From Bordetella parapertussis (GTDB lineage: Bacteria > Pseudomonadota > Gammaproteobacteria > Burkholderiales > SG8-41): a DNA stretch of 64,000 nt. Each line of letters begins with the position of its first letter. Position 1 is the stretch's first letter. The position numbers and the translations under genes are program-made. Below are positions 11,136-21,563 of this stretch, one piece after another. The stretch covers positions 1 through 64,000 of the forward strand of contig CAMDSO010000006.1 in the NCBI GenBank assembly GCA_945906935.1, written 5' to 3'. A model generated the notes under the pieces. It ran no database searches. It had not been told where the DNA came from and saw only the letters and a program-made list of their open reading frames with translations.

Positions 11136-11293
11136 CCATATTTTTATTCAAAGCCGCCTCACAAGACAACACAGCCAGCTGGGACGGGCGACAAAACGCG
11201 CAATCCGCCATGTGCCGTCGACTTTGCAAGCGGGGTAAACTGCACTGATGCGCCGGCTCGGATACCCCCGCGGCGCCGGCATTTTATACGCAC

Positions 11294-11326
11294 ATTACCC
11301 GCCTATTACTCGCCTATTACGCGCCC
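11294..11326 (+). promoter_or_regulatory. Three tandem 11-bp direct repeats upstream of the response regulator
   Basis: ATTACCCGCCT / ATTACTCGCCT / ATTACGCGCCC, ending 10 nt before the ATG-ATG start at 11336. Confidence 0.55.
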
Positions 11327-11335
11327 ATCGGAAAA

Positions 11336-12007
11336 ATGATGCGTATCCTGATTGTCGAAGATGACCCCGTACTATCCGACGGCCTGCAAAATTCCCTGCG
11401 GCGCAGCGATTTTGCCGTCGATGCGGCGCATGACGGCGAAGCAGCCAATAACATTCTAACAACGCAAAACTATGATTTGATCATCCTCGATCTCGGGTTA
11501 CCGCGCCTCGACGGCTTCGAGGTGTTGCGGCGACTACGCCATCGCGGCGGCACCTCGCCAGTGCTGATCTTGACTGCCAGGGATGCGGTGGCCGATCGCG
11601 TCAAGGGCCTAGATCTGGGGGCCGATGACTACCTGAGCAAACCCTTTGATCTGCCCGAGCTTGAGGCGCGCGTGCGTGCGCTGATCCGCCGCGGCCAGTC
11701 GGGCGGTAGCGCATTGCTGACGCACGGACCGCTTGCGCTAGACCTGGCCGGGCACCGCGCCACGCTAGACGGCACGCCGCTTGAATTGTCGGCGCGCGAG
11801 CTCGGCGTGCTTGAAGTGTTGATGCTACGCAGCGGCCGCGTCGTCAACAAAGAACAACTGACCGCACAGCTCTACGAGCATGACGAAGAAGTCGGTGCGA
11901 ATGCGATTGAGGTCTATGTGCATCGGCTGCGCAAAAAGCTCGAACGGACCAGCGTCGTCATTCGCACCATACGCGGACTGGGCTATCTGCTAGAAAAGCG
12001 CTCATGA
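11336..12007 (+). CDS. OmpR-family response regulator (QseB/PmrA-like)
   Basis: MRILIVEDDPVLSDGL, DLIILDLGLPRLDGFEVLRRLR, winged-helix C-terminus VYVHRLRKKLERTSVVIRTIRGLGYLLEK. Confidence 0.9.
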   Translation: MMRILIVEDDPVLSDGLQNSLRRSDFAVDAAHDGEAANNILTTQNYDLIILDLGLPRLDGFEVLRRLRHRGGTSPVLILTARDAVADRVKGLDLGADDYLSKPFDLPELEARVRALIRRGQSGGSALLTHGPLALDLAGHRATLDGTPLELSARELGVLEVLMLRSGRVVNKEQLTAQLYEHDEEVGANAIEVYVHRLRKKLERTSVVIRTIRGLGYLLEKRS

Positions 12008-13452
12008 GCCTTAAAACTCGCCTGCGGGCCCCGGCAAACGCATCGTTACGCGAACAGCTGCTGGTGCGGCTGCTGACGCCGGTGGTATTGGTGACTCTGA
12101 TCAGCTCGGTGATTTCATACTACCACGCGTTTAACTACGCAACGCTCGCCTACGACTACTCGCTGTATGACTCGGCGCTCGATATCAGCCGCCAGGTACA
12201 TGTTATCAACGGGGAGTTGCGCATTGATCTGCCGCGTGCCGCCCTCGACATGCTCGAGTCAGACAAACACGACAACGTCTACTACATGGTGAATGACAGC
12301 CAGGGTCGGCTCGTGACCGGCTACAACGGCCTGCCGTTGCCGAAAAAAACCGGCATCTCCGGCAAACCGGTTTACTACGATGATGTGTTTGTCGACAGTC
12401 CGGTCCGCCTCACGGCACTCACCATCCCAGTGAGCGGCCTGCCGCAGGGTCAGGAGCACATCCAGATCGTGGTGGCGGAAACGTTAAACAAGCGGCATAC
12501 GCTGGCCAACGAAATTCTGTTTGGCATGGTGTTACCGGAATTACTTCTGGTTGTACTGATCGGCCTGTTGATCTGGTATGGGGTGGCACGGGGCCTGCGG
12601 CCCCTGATCGACCTGCAGGCTGAGATCTCCAGCCGTTCGCATCGTGATCTGAGCCCTCTGCAGGTGCAAAACGCGCCGAGTGAACTGCGCGCACTGGTGG
12701 GCGCGATGAACGGCCTGCTGTCGAGTCTTTCGATCGCACTAGCCGCACAACAGCGTTTTATCGCCGATGCCGCCCACCAGTTACGCACACCATTGGCCGG
12801 TTTGCGCACGCAGACCGAACTCGCGCTGCGGCAAAATGACCCCGAAGAGATACGCAAAACGCTGCGCCAGATCGACACCGCCACCGCACGCACCACGCAT
12901 TTAGTAAACCAGCTGTTGGCTCTGGCGCGCGCCGAACCGGGCGCAAACCGGCTCAGCGCGGCCCAGCGCATAGACCTGACGGAACTTGCACGCTCCACCG
13001 CCACCGAGTGGGTGCCACACGCCATCGAGCGCAATATCGACCTCGGTTTCGAGGGTGGCACCACGGCCGTCGGGGTCAATGGCGATCCGATCCTGCTCAA
13101 GGCATTACTCGGCAACCTGATCGACAACGCCATTCGCTACACGCCACCGGGCGGACAGGTCACAGTGGCGGTGACGTCCGCTTTACACAACTGCCTGCTC
13201 AGCGTCGAAGACAATGGACCGGGCATTCCCGCAGAGGAACGCGAACGCGTATTCGAACGCTTTCATCGCCTGCTTGGCAACGGCGCAGACGGCTGCGGCC
13301 TCGGACTCGCCATCGTGCGCGAGATCGCCTATGGGCACGGCGCGACCGTTGCACTTGAAGAGGCGGTTGGCGGGCACGGCACGCGCATCAGCATTGAATT
13401 CCCCGCGCTCGAAGAAGGCCTGCAGGTAACGGCAGCGCAGGAACCGTCTTAG
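12004..13452 (+). CDS. Sensor histidine kinase (QseC/TctE-like)
   Basis: Overlaps the RR stop; H-box FIADAAHQLRTPLAGLRTQ, N-box GNLIDNAIRYTPPGG, G-box GCGLGLAIVREIA. Confidence 0.9.
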   Translation: MSLKTRLRAPANASLREQLLVRLLTPVVLVTLISSVISYYHAFNYATLAYDYSLYDSALDISRQVHVINGELRIDLPRAALDMLESDKHDNVYYMVNDSQGRLVTGYNGLPLPKKTGISGKPVYYDDVFVDSPVRLTALTIPVSGLPQGQEHIQIVVAETLNKRHTLANEILFGMVLPELLLVVLIGLLIWYGVARGLRPLIDLQAEISSRSHRDLSPLQVQNAPSELRALVGAMNGLLSSLSIALAAQQRFIADAAHQLRTPLAGLRTQTELALRQNDPEEIRKTLRQIDTATARTTHLVNQLLALARAEPGANRLSAAQRIDLTELARSTATEWVPHAIERNIDLGFEGGTTAVGVNGDPILLKALLGNLIDNAIRYTPPGGQVTVAVTSALHNCLLSVEDNGPGIPAEERERVFERFHRLLGNGADGCGLGLAIVREIAYGHGATVALEEAVGGHGTRISIEFPALEEGLQVTAAQEPS

Positions 13453-13595
13453 CGCATAGGAGGCCTTGAGGGATGGCGATACGAACCTCATCGACAGGCC
13501 GGCGATCCATCACGCGCTTGCGCCGGATCGCATTACAATCGCTACGCAGTGGATTGCGTCCTGCCCGAGACCACACGACCCACCTTGGATTACCG

Positions 13596-14420
13596 ATGAA
13601 ATTCTTGTATTCGCCGTTGCAACGACTGGTAGCGATTACAACCGTCCTGCTGCTCACCGGCGGTTGCGCATCAACCACCGACGGCGGTGCCGTGCACGCC
13701 GAGCGCCGCCAGTTGTTGCTGATCTCATCGGTGGAACTCGAGAAATCGGCTGCAAAGGGCTACGCCCAGCTACAGGCCGAAGCCGTCAAAAAAGGCAGCC
13801 TAAACACAGACCCCGCGCTGACACAGCGCGTGCGCATGATCGCGCGTCGCATACAACCTCTAACCGGGGTGTTCCGTCAGGATGCACCGGGCTGGAAATG
13901 GGAGGTCAATGTGATCAACAGCGACGAACTCAACGCGTTCTGCATGCCCGGCGGCAAGATCGCGTTTTATTCGGGGCTGATCAAACAACTCAATCTCAGC
14001 GATGATGAAATCGCCATCGTGATGGGGCACGAGATCGCGCACGCCCTGCGCGAACATTCGCGCGAACAGGTCTCAGCGGCACTGGCGGCACAGACTGCCA
14101 TCGGCGTCGGTGCGGCGCTGCTCGGCCTGGGCGACGCCACCGCCTCGCTGGCCGACAGCGCCTATCGCGCGCTACTCGCCACACGTTTCAGCCGCTCGCA
14201 CGAAGCAGAAGCCGACCGCATCGGTTTGGAACTCAGCGCACGTGCCGGCTATGACCCGCGTGCCGGCGTCGCGCTATGGCAAAAGATGCTCAAAGCCGGC
14301 GGCGGCAACCGCCCGCCGGCCTTTCTCAGCACGCATCCGGCGGAAACCGAACGCATCGAGCAAATACAGTCGCTGCTGCCGACGGTGATGCCGCTCTACG
14401 AAGCGGCGCGTAAACGCTGA
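13596..14420 (+). CDS. M48 family metalloprotease (lipoprotein)
   Basis: Lipobox LLLTGGCAST, HEIAHALREHSREQ zinc motif, SRSHEAEADRIGLELSARAGYDP. Confidence 0.9.
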   Translation: MKFLYSPLQRLVAITTVLLLTGGCASTTDGGAVHAERRQLLLISSVELEKSAAKGYAQLQAEAVKKGSLNTDPALTQRVRMIARRIQPLTGVFRQDAPGWKWEVNVINSDELNAFCMPGGKIAFYSGLIKQLNLSDDEIAIVMGHEIAHALREHSREQVSAALAAQTAIGVGAALLGLGDATASLADSAYRALLATRFSRSHEAEADRIGLELSARAGYDPRAGVALWQKMLKAGGGNRPPAFLSTHPAETERIEQIQSLLPTVMPLYEAARKR

Positions 14421-14471
14421 TCCGCGCGCGCGTTCGTCGCCGCTTCGACCCCAATTCGTCGCCGCTTTCTT

Positions 14472-16301
14472 TTAGCCGGCGGCGGTGGCAAGCGCACCGC
14501 CCTCCTCCTGCTGTTGCAAGGCCCACATCTCGGCATAAGCGCCGCCACGCTCGAGCAGTTCACGGTGGCCGCCGCGCTCGATGATGCGTCCGCCGTCCAT
14601 GACGAGTATCTGCCCGGCATCCATGATGGTCGACAGGCGGTGGGCGATGACTAGCGTGGTGCGGCCTTCGGCAATGCGCGTGAGCTCGGTTTGGATCGCC
14701 TGCTCGGTGGCCGAATCAAGCGCTGAAGTAGCCTCATCAAAAATCATGATGCGCGGATTTTTCAGGATCGCCCGCGCAATCGCCACCCGCTGCTTTTCGC
14801 CGCCAGAGAGCTTAAGGCCGCGTTCACCGACGCGTGTTTCATAACCGTCTGGCAGAGTCAGCACGAAATCATGAATGTGCGCCGCCTGCGCCGCCGCAAT
14901 CACTTCCTCGTGCGTGGCGTCGGGCCGCCCATACTGGATGTTGTAATAAATCGAGTTGTTGAACAGCACCGTATCCTGCGGCACGATGCCGATGGCGCCA
15001 CGCAAACCGGTTTGTTTCAAATCACGAATATCGACGCCGTTGATGGCGATGCGGCCGCCACCAACATCGTAGAAGCGATACAACAGGCGCGCCAGCGTCG
15101 ACTTGCCCGAACCGCTATGACCGACCACGGCAACCTTGGCACCGGCGGGGATCTCGAATGACACGCCGTGCAAAATCTGCCGCTTCGGGTCGTAGCTGAA
15201 ATCAACGCCGTCGAAGCGCACAGTCGCTGACACGCCCTCGGGCGTAAGCGCGCCGGGCTTGTCCTCGATCTCGCGGTTCTGCGTCAACAGATTGAACATG
15301 CGCTCCATATCGATGAGCGCCTGTTTGATCTCGCGATAGACCATGCCAAGAAAATTCAGCGGAATATAGAGCTGAATCAAGAGGCCGTTGATCAGCACCA
15401 GGTCACCCAGGGTCAGCGTTTTATCCACCACCCCCTGCGCGGCAAGGATCATCAGCAGGGTCACCGCGATGGCGATGATGCAGCTCTGGCCGATATTCAG
15501 CATGCCCAGAGACATTTCGTTTTTGACCGCCGCCCCCTCGTAGCTCTGCAGATTTTCGTCGTAGCGACGGGCCTCGAATTCCTCGTTATTGAAGTATTTC
15601 ACCGTCTCATAGTTAAGCAGACTGTCGATCGCCCGCGTGGTGGCACGCGAATCGAGTTCGTTGGCCTGCCGCCTGAGCGAAATACGCCACTCGGATACTA
15701 AAAACGTAAAGCCGATATAAACCGCCACCGCGACAAACGTGATAGCGGCAAAACGCCAGTCGAATTTCGACAGCAACACCGCGGCCACCAGACCAAACTC
15801 GAGAATCACAGGAATGATCGAGAACAGCATATAGTTCATCAACGTACCGATGCCGCGCGTGCCGCGCTCGATGTCACGCGTCATGCCGCCGGTCTGGCGG
15901 TCGAGATGAAAGCGCAGACTCAAACTATGCAGATGGCGGAACACCGTCAGCGCAATGCGCCGTATCGCACGTTGGGCGACGCGCACGAAAACGATATCGC
16001 GCAGTTCGGCAAACAGCGTGTTCGACAGACGCAGTACGCCGTAGGCGGCGAGCAGCATCAACGGCAGCACCAGCAACGCTTGCCGTGGATCAAGCGCGTC
16101 GACGATTTCCTTCATCACCAGCGGCACGCCAACGTTGGCGATCTTGGCGGTGACCAGAAATATCAGCGCCAGCAAGACGCGGCCTCGATACTCCCATAGA
16201 TACGGCAGCACCATGGATACGGTGCGCCATTCGTTACGCGATTTTCCCTCGGCGGGCGCGGGCTCGCCGGGGGTCGTGGCAATCGATCTTCTGGCAGTCA
16301 T
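14472..16301 (-). CDS. ABC transporter permease/ATP-binding protein (ATM1/HMT1 family)
   Basis: Fused TMD-NBD; Walker [46 protein letters not shown]1-type VLVLPLMLLAAYG...HLHSLSLRFHLDRQTGG. Confidence 0.9.
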   Translation of the reverse strand: MTARRSIATTPGEPAPAEGKSRNEWRTVSMVLPYLWEYRGRVLLALIFLVTAKIANVGVPLVMKEIVDALDPRQALLVLPLMLLAAYGVLRLSNTLFAELRDIVFVRVAQRAIRRIALTVFRHLHSLSLRFHLDRQTGGMTRDIERGTRGIGTLMNYMLFSIIPVILEFGLVAAVLLSKFDWRFAAITFVAVAVYIGFTFLVSEWRISLRRQANELDSRATTRAIDSLLNYETVKYFNNEEFEARRYDENLQSYEGAAVKNEMSLGMLNIGQSCIIAIAVTLLMILAAQGVVDKTLTLGDLVLINGLLIQLYIPLNFLGMVYREIKQALIDMERMFNLLTQNREIEDKPGALTPEGVSATVRFDGVDFSYDPKRQILHGVSFEIPAGAKVAVVGHSGSGKSTLARLLYRFYDVGGGRIAINGVDIRDLKQTGLRGAIGIVPQDTVLFNNSIYYNIQYGRPDATHEEVIAAAQAAHIHDFVLTLPDGYETRVGERGLKLSGGEKQRVAIARAILKNPRIMIFDEATSALDSATEQAIQTELTRIAEGRTTLVIAHRLSTIMDAGQILVMDGGRIIERGGHRELLERGGAYAEMWALQQQEEGGALATAAG

Positions 16302-16494
16302 GGGGTCCGTTCGAACCAGCGGGAAATCCGCGGTCAGGGAAGAGGCAGACGAGGGTGGCTATGCTAACACGCGCGTCCAGGCCGCCCCTGCCGCAGGCAG
16401 GCAGTGACACTGAATGTAAGAGTTTGTAACGACAGTCAACAACACCCGCAGCACGGCGTTTTACTAGCCGTGACCGTCTTTTTACAAGGAGGCT

Positions 16495-17238
16495 ATGATG
16501 ACCACACGCAAATTAATCCCGCTACTCATCGCCACGCTATGCAGCAGCGGTGCCTTTGGCGCCACCGACGCGGTCGACACCGCACAGGTGATCTCCGCCA
16601 CGCCGATCTACGAACGTATCTCCGAACCGCGCCGGGAATGTAGCGGCGACAACGCAGCAGCCGCACAACCGAAAGAACGCAGCCTCCTCGGCCCGCTACT
16701 TGGCGGTATTGCCGGCGCCTTGATCGGCCGTCAGGTCGGGCATGGCAACGGGCGCGATGTTGCCACCGCGGTGGGTGCCGCCGTCGGCACCATGGCCGGA
16801 GACGCTGTAAACAACCCTGAAGCAGAGCGCAATTACACCGGAGCCGCCGTCGGCGCCGTTGCCGGCGGCATCCTCGGCAATCAGGTCGGCAACGGTCGCG
16901 GCAATGGTGCGGCCACTGCGGCAGGCACCATCGCCGGCGCCGTCATCGGTGACCGCGCCGGTGCGCGCACCACGATCGCCCAGCAATCCGCACAACGCTG
17001 TCGTAGCGTCGAATATTCGCGTGAGGTCGTCAAGGGCTACAACGTGGTCTACCGTTTCAACGGCCGCGATGTCACCACCACGCTGCCGTACAACCCGGGC
17101 AACACCGTCAAAGTCGGTTTTGGCCTGGTCGATGATGGTGCACCAGCCGAGCGCGATTACCGGCGCGACCGCGTGTCCTCGAACTATGGCGACCATGGAG
17201 GCCCCCAGACCGCACCGAATTACTCCTATCGTTACTGA
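16495..17238 (+). CDS. Glycine-zipper 2TM domain outer membrane-type protein
   Basis: Repeated GGIAGALIGRQVGHGNGRD / GAVAGGILGNQVGNGRGNGA glycine zippers, C-terminal GYNVVYRFNGRDVTTTLPYNPG. Confidence 0.85.
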   Translation: MMTTRKLIPLLIATLCSSGAFGATDAVDTAQVISATPIYERISEPRRECSGDNAAAAQPKERSLLGPLLGGIAGALIGRQVGHGNGRDVATAVGAAVGTMAGDAVNNPEAERNYTGAAVGAVAGGILGNQVGNGRGNGAATAAGTIAGAVIGDRAGARTTIAQQSAQRCRSVEYSREVVKGYNVVYRFNGRDVTTTLPYNPGNTVKVGFGLVDDGAPAERDYRRDRVSSNYGDHGGPQTAPNYSYRY

Positions 17239-17272
17239 CCCCTGCGGACGCGCCACCTCCTTCGTCCGCCTC

Positions 17273-17302
17273 GCCCGCCCCTCAAAGGGGCGGGCGTTTT
17301 TT
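17273..17302 (+). terminator. Rho-independent terminator after the glycine-zipper gene
   Basis: GCCCGCCCC-TCAA-AGGGGCGGGCGTTTTTT: GC-rich stem followed by a T run. Confidence 0.85.
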
Positions 17303-18473
17303 ATTGGTACTCGCGGGCCCGACCATAGGACGACCAGCCCGTCAGAAAACGCACGAGACCATAGCAAAACCAGGTCATGATGCGCATTGGTAGCGTATGC
17401 GATTGACGCTCCCAGCGCGCCCGCAATACCGGCTGCGCGCCAGATTCAATCGCTTCGTTCAGACTCAGGCGTAATTCGCGCGCAAACACCGCATCATCGA
17501 TCAGAACATTGGCCTCGCGTGCCAGCAATAGACTCATCGGGTCAATATTCGACGAGCCGACCGTTGCCCAACGGTTATCGATCACCGCCACCTTGGCATG
17601 CAAAAAACTGCGTCGATATTCGAGTATCTCGACACCCGCGTTGAGGAAATGCAGATAAAGCGCGCGCGAGGCATAGTGCAGCAACAGATATTCGACACGG
17701 CCCTGCAACAGCAGCACGACGCGCACACCGCGCGATGCGGCATCAATCAAGGCGCGACGAAAAGTACGACCCGGAAAAAAATAGGCGCAGGCGATGACGA
17801 TTTCGCTACGCGCCGAGGCAATAGCTGCGAGGTAAGCGCTCTCGATATCGGTACGATGACGCAGATTATCGCGAATAACAAAAGCCGCACGCTGATTGCC
17901 GCGCGGAGCGGTCTGTGCGGCTACCGCATGCGCCGGCCCGTCCTGGCGGCGCAACTGCGTCCAGCTCACAGATCGCCACAAGGTGGTGGCAGCGGCATGA
18001 ATATCGGCGAGCAGCGGGCCCTCGATTTTTACGGCGTAATCGAAACGTGGCGGCACATGGCCCGGCGTGTGCATATCGTCGATCACGTTGATACCGCCGA
18101 CAAAGGCCAGTTCGCCGTCGATGACAACCAACTTGCGATGCAACCGACGCAAACGTTGCCGTTTGAAGGTCCAGGGCGAAATCTCGGGACGGAATTTAAG
18201 CAAACGCACGCCCGCTACGCGCATGTCGTCAATCATTTCAGGATCAAGATTTTTCGAGCCGAAGCCGTCGATCAGCACATGGGTGACCACCCCGCGCGCA
18301 GCGGCACGCGACAATGCTGCAGCAATCGCGCGACCGGTCTCATCGGCTTCAAAGATATAGGTCTCGAGATGAATCTGCAGGCGCGCGCCTTCGATCGCCG
18401 CCTCCAACGCCGGAAAATACTCGTTGCCGGTACGCAACAGGCAGATTTGGTTGCCTGAGACGAATTCATTCAT
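17301..18473 (-). CDS. clsB: Cardiolipin synthase B-type phospholipase D protein
   Basis: Two HxK motifs (LHRKLVVIDGELAFVGGINV; LHAKVAVIDNRWATVGSSNIDPMS). Confidence 0.85.
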   Translation of the reverse strand: MNEFVSGNQICLLRTGNEYFPALEAAIEGARLQIHLETYIFEADETGRAIAAALSRAAARGVVTHVLIDGFGSKNLDPEMIDDMRVAGVRLLKFRPEISPWTFKRQRLRRLHRKLVVIDGELAFVGGINVIDDMHTPGHVPPRFDYAVKIEGPLLADIHAAATTLWRSVSWTQLRRQDGPAHAVAAQTAPRGNQRAAFVIRDNLRHRTDIESAYLAAIASARSEIVIACAYFFPGRTFRRALIDAASRGVRVVLLLQGRVEYLLLHYASRALYLHFLNAGVEILEYRRSFLHAKVAVIDNRWATVGSSNIDPMSLLLAREANVLIDDAVFARELRLSLNEAIESGAQPVLRARWERQSHTLPMRIMTWFCYGLVRFLTGWSSYGRAREYQ

Positions 18474-19222
18474 AGGCGTTGCAAGACGGAGGTCAGCGCG
18501 GCGTGATCGGAAATACGTGCCCACGGGTTGCCATGGTGCACGCGCGCGTCACGCACCTCGAAGCCGCGCACATAGATACGATCGAGTTGCAGCAATGGCA
18601 AGGCGGCGGGAAAACTGCGCGCCGGATGGCCGTGCACCGACTCGAACGCCTCCCGCAACTCAAGCCCGCGCGCGAAACCCTGCTGCGCCTGATGCGCCCA
18701 GTCGTTGAAGTCACCCGCAATAATCAGCGGCGCGGCGCGCGGCACCAGCGCCTCTATGCGAGTCTGCAACTGTCGCATCTGGCGCCCGCGGTGGCCCGCG
18801 GTCAAGGCGAGATGAACGCAAATGCAATGCAAGACCTGCGGCCAGCCCGGCACCTCGATCTCGCAATGCAGAAGGCCGCGGCGCTCGAAACGGTGGCCCG
18901 AAATATCCTGATTATTCCAGCGCAAAATAGGAAAACGGCTAAGGATCGCATTGCCGTGGTGACCGTCATCGTAAATGGCATTACGGCCGTAGGCAAAATC
19001 CGTCCATACCGAGTCGGCAAGAAATTCATGCTGCGGTTGCGCCGGCCAGTTGTGTATGCGCCGCGCATGCGAGTGGTGCGCGCCCTGGACCTCCTGCAAA
19101 AAAACCAGATCGGTATTAAGCAAGCGCAAATGCTCACGCACCTCGTGGATGACCATGCGGCGGCGAAAAAAAGAGAATCCTTTGTGGATATTGTAGCTAC
19201 CGACGTGAAGCGTATCGCTCAT
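18470..19222 (-). CDS. Endonuclease/exonuclease/phosphatase family protein
   Basis: VGSYNIHKGFSFF, VFLQEVQ, AGDFNDW, ISDHAAL motifs; overlaps the clsB start. Confidence 0.85.
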   Translation of the reverse strand: MSDTLHVGSYNIHKGFSFFRRRMVIHEVREHLRLLNTDLVFLQEVQGAHHSHARRIHNWPAQPQHEFLADSVWTDFAYGRNAIYDDGHHGNAILSRFPILRWNNQDISGHRFERRGLLHCEIEVPGWPQVLHCICVHLALTAGHRGRQMRQLQTRIEALVPRAAPLIIAGDFNDWAHQAQQGFARGLELREAFESVHGHPARSFPAALPLLQLDRIYVRGFEVRDARVHHGNPWARISDHAALTSVLQRL

Positions 19223-19941
19223 TTTGCAGGTTGCGTGATGGATTGCGGATTGATGCGTGCCTGGCGGCGCTCCATCTCACCAACAACGCCGCCGATCTGA
19301 CTGGCAATATCGCGCCGTAGTAACGCCGCACCGAGCAGCGGCGGTAGCCAGAAAGCGGGTTCCAATTCAGCTTCGTAATACAACCGGATACCGGCGCCCT
19401 CGGGCTCGATACGCCACTCACCACGCATCTGGCGCATGTTGCCGCTGCGCGCGCTAAAACCAAGACGATGTGGTGGCCGTTCATCGATGTCGAGTACGAC
19501 GTCAATGGTAAAGCGAAAGAGCAAAACACCCGCCTCACCGCTTTGCTCGATGACCAGAGGCTGCCCCGGTCTGCTGATCACGCGGCTCGACCGCATTGCC
19601 GGGACAAAGTCGGCAAGATGATCATAGTCACTTAACACCCGCCACGCCACGGCGGGCTCCGCCGCCACGACGGTCTGGCTACTGACGAGAAAGCGGCGGC
19701 CCTGTTGCTCGACCTGCACTTCTGCGGCCATGCCGCAGGCGGCAGCCGGAGCTAACAAGATCACCAGCGCGAGCTGCAGCCAGAGCCGCCGCTTCACTGC
19801 TGGCAAAACGCTAGACCACTTCGAGCATGCGTTTGAGTGCAGTGCGGGCGAGTTCGGCTTCACGAGCCGGCACGCGAATCGGGTTGACGACGCGGCCCTC
19901 GACCAGATTTTCGAGCGCCCAGGCGAGGTGTTGTGGATCAA
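19219..19941 (-). CDS. SRPBCC/START-like family protein with signal peptide (true start likely near 19812)
   Basis: EPAVAWRVLSDYDHLADFVPAMRSSRVI polyketide cyclase-like region; the 5' part of the ORF overlaps nadA. Confidence 0.65.
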   Translation of the reverse strand: MIHNTSPGRSKIWSRAASSTRFACRLVKPNSPALHSNACSKWSSVLPAVKRRLWLQLALVILLAPAAACGMAAEVQVEQQGRRFLVSSQTVVAAEPAVAWRVLSDYDHLADFVPAMRSSRVISRPGQPLVIEQSGEAGVLLFRFTIDVVLDIDERPPHRLGFSARSGNMRQMRGEWRIEPEGAGIRLYYEAELEPAFWLPPLLGAALLRRDIASQIGGVVGEMERRQARINPQSITQPAK

Positions 19942-20926
19942 TGCGCGCCATGGTCGAACACATGCAGACCGTAGGCGCCATAAACTGCACGACCTTGCCT
20001 TCGGGCTTCAGCAACTCGGCCATGCGGTTGACCAGATTCAGTTCGGTGCCAACGAGCCAACGCGTACCCGGCTTGGCTTCTTTCAGCATCTTCAAAATGA
20101 AGTCAGTGGAACCAACATAATCAGAGAGCTTGCAGACCTCGAAATTACACTCCGGGTGCGAGATCACCATACCTTCGGGATACTGGTTGCGAAAATTGAT
20201 GATGTGCTGGGCCTGAAACATCTGGTGCACCGAACAATGGCCCTTCCACAACAAAATGCGCGCCTTCTTGATCTGCTCGACCGTCAGCCCGCCCATCGGC
20301 TCGTCGAAATCCCACACCAGCATTTCATCTGGCTTGATGCCGTTCATATAGCCGCTCCAGCGGCCCAGATGCTGGTCTGGGAAGAACAACACTTTTTCAC
20401 GGCGGCGCATCGCCCAGTCGAGTATCGGCTGGGCATTACTCGAGGTGCACACGATACCGCCATGCTCGCCGCAGAACGCTTTCAGATCGGCCGCGGAATT
20501 AATATAGGTGATCGGCGTGACATGCTCGTCGGGATCGAGCACCGTGGCAATCTCGCGCCAGACACGCTCGACCTTGGCGAGGCTCGCCATGTCGGCCATC
20601 GAACAGCCTGCACTCATGTCGGGCAGTATTGCCGTTTGCTCGGGACGAGACAAAATATCGGCAACTTCGGCCATGAAATGCACACCGCAAAAAACGATGT
20701 ACTCTGCATCCGTCTGTGTCGCCAGCTTCGACAGCCCGAGCGAATCACCAGAAAGATCCGCGTGTTTATACACATCGGCACGCTGGTAATGATGGCCAAG
20801 AATAACCGCGCGCTTGCCGAGCGCAGCTTTGGCGGCAAGGATGCGGCTCTCGCAGGCATCGTCTTGCAAGGGTTTAAAACGGTCAAAAGCAATGGCAACG
20901 GTCTGCATCAGCACACCCAGAATCAA
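19811..20926 (-). CDS. nadA: Quinolinate synthase
   Basis: ILGHHYQRADVYKHADLSGDSLGLSKLA, GVHFMAEVADIL, HPECNFEVC, MCSTMARIDPQHLAW. Confidence 0.95.
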   Translation of the reverse strand: MILGVLMQTVAIAFDRFKPLQDDACESRILAAKAALGKRAVILGHHYQRADVYKHADLSGDSLGLSKLATQTDAEYIVFCGVHFMAEVADILSRPEQTAILPDMSAGCSMADMASLAKVERVWREIATVLDPDEHVTPITYINSAADLKAFCGEHGGIVCTSSNAQPILDWAMRRREKVLFFPDQHLGRWSGYMNGIKPDEMLVWDFDEPMGGLTVEQIKKARILLWKGHCSVHQMFQAQHIINFRNQYPEGMVISHPECNFEVCKLSDYVGSTDFILKMLKEAKPGTRWLVGTELNLVNRMAELLKPEGKVVQFMAPTVCMCSTMARIDPQHLAWALENLVEGRVVNPIRVPAREAELARTALKRMLEVV

Positions 20927-21092
20927 AAAGGCCTAAAACATTACCACAATATTACAGAAATTCCATCTGTAAACTGCATATCCGGCTTGATCAGTCCCAT
21001 TGAATGCTCGCATTATGCGCGCCAAACACGCGATTTGGCGCGATCCGCCCCGCAATACGCATGAAAGCACCGCGAACAGGCCTACAGCGTTC

Positions 21093-21542
21093 TCAGGATG
21101 CGCTCACCGCCAGTTCGCGTATGGCCTCTGCATTGCTCCAGGAAAACACCTTGTCCGCCGCCTCGCGCCAGGGCAACCAAAGATATTGCAGATGTTCGCG
21201 CGGCGCGAGAGTCACCGGCAGCGGAGCGGGCACACGCAGACTGAACACATGCTCGGTGTTATGTGTGACACCGGGCGCATAACGGCCGCGCCAGTGCTGA
21301 TAAATCTCATACTGGTTTTGCTTGTGCCAGTCACGTAATTCAAATGCAGTCGCATCGAGCCCGGTCTCTTCGAACACCTCGCGTTGCGCTGTTTGTGCAG
21401 GTGACACCTCGCCGGGATCGAGGCTCCCGGTCACCGACTGCCAGAAACCAGCACGGTCGGCGCGCTCAATTAACAAGACCTGCAGGTCGACCGTGTGTAT
21501 CACCACCAGCACCGACACCGGTATTTTGTATTGCTGCGTCAT
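21093..21542 (-). CDS. nudB: Dihydroneopterin triphosphate diphosphatase (Nudix)
   Basis: Nudix box GSLDPGEVSPAQTAQREVFEETGLD; NTEHVFSLRVP. Confidence 0.85.
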   Translation of the reverse strand: MTQQYKIPVSVLVVIHTVDLQVLLIERADRAGFWQSVTGSLDPGEVSPAQTAQREVFEETGLDATAFELRDWHKQNQYEIYQHWRGRYAPGVTHNTEHVFSLRVPAPLPVTLAPREHLQYLWLPWREAADKVFSWSNAEAIRELAVSAS

Positions 21543-21563
21543 CGCGACCTCATTGCTTTGTGA

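Noticed and set aside
17598-18458. 286-aa plus-strand ORF
   Set aside because: Antisense to clsB, which has clear PLD motifs.
18479-19300. 273-aa plus-strand ORF
   Set aside because: Antisense to the endonuclease/exonuclease/phosphatase gene.
19730-21064. 444-aa plus-strand ORF
   Set aside because: Antisense shadow of nadA in GC-rich DNA; His/Arg-rich composition and no recognisable domain.
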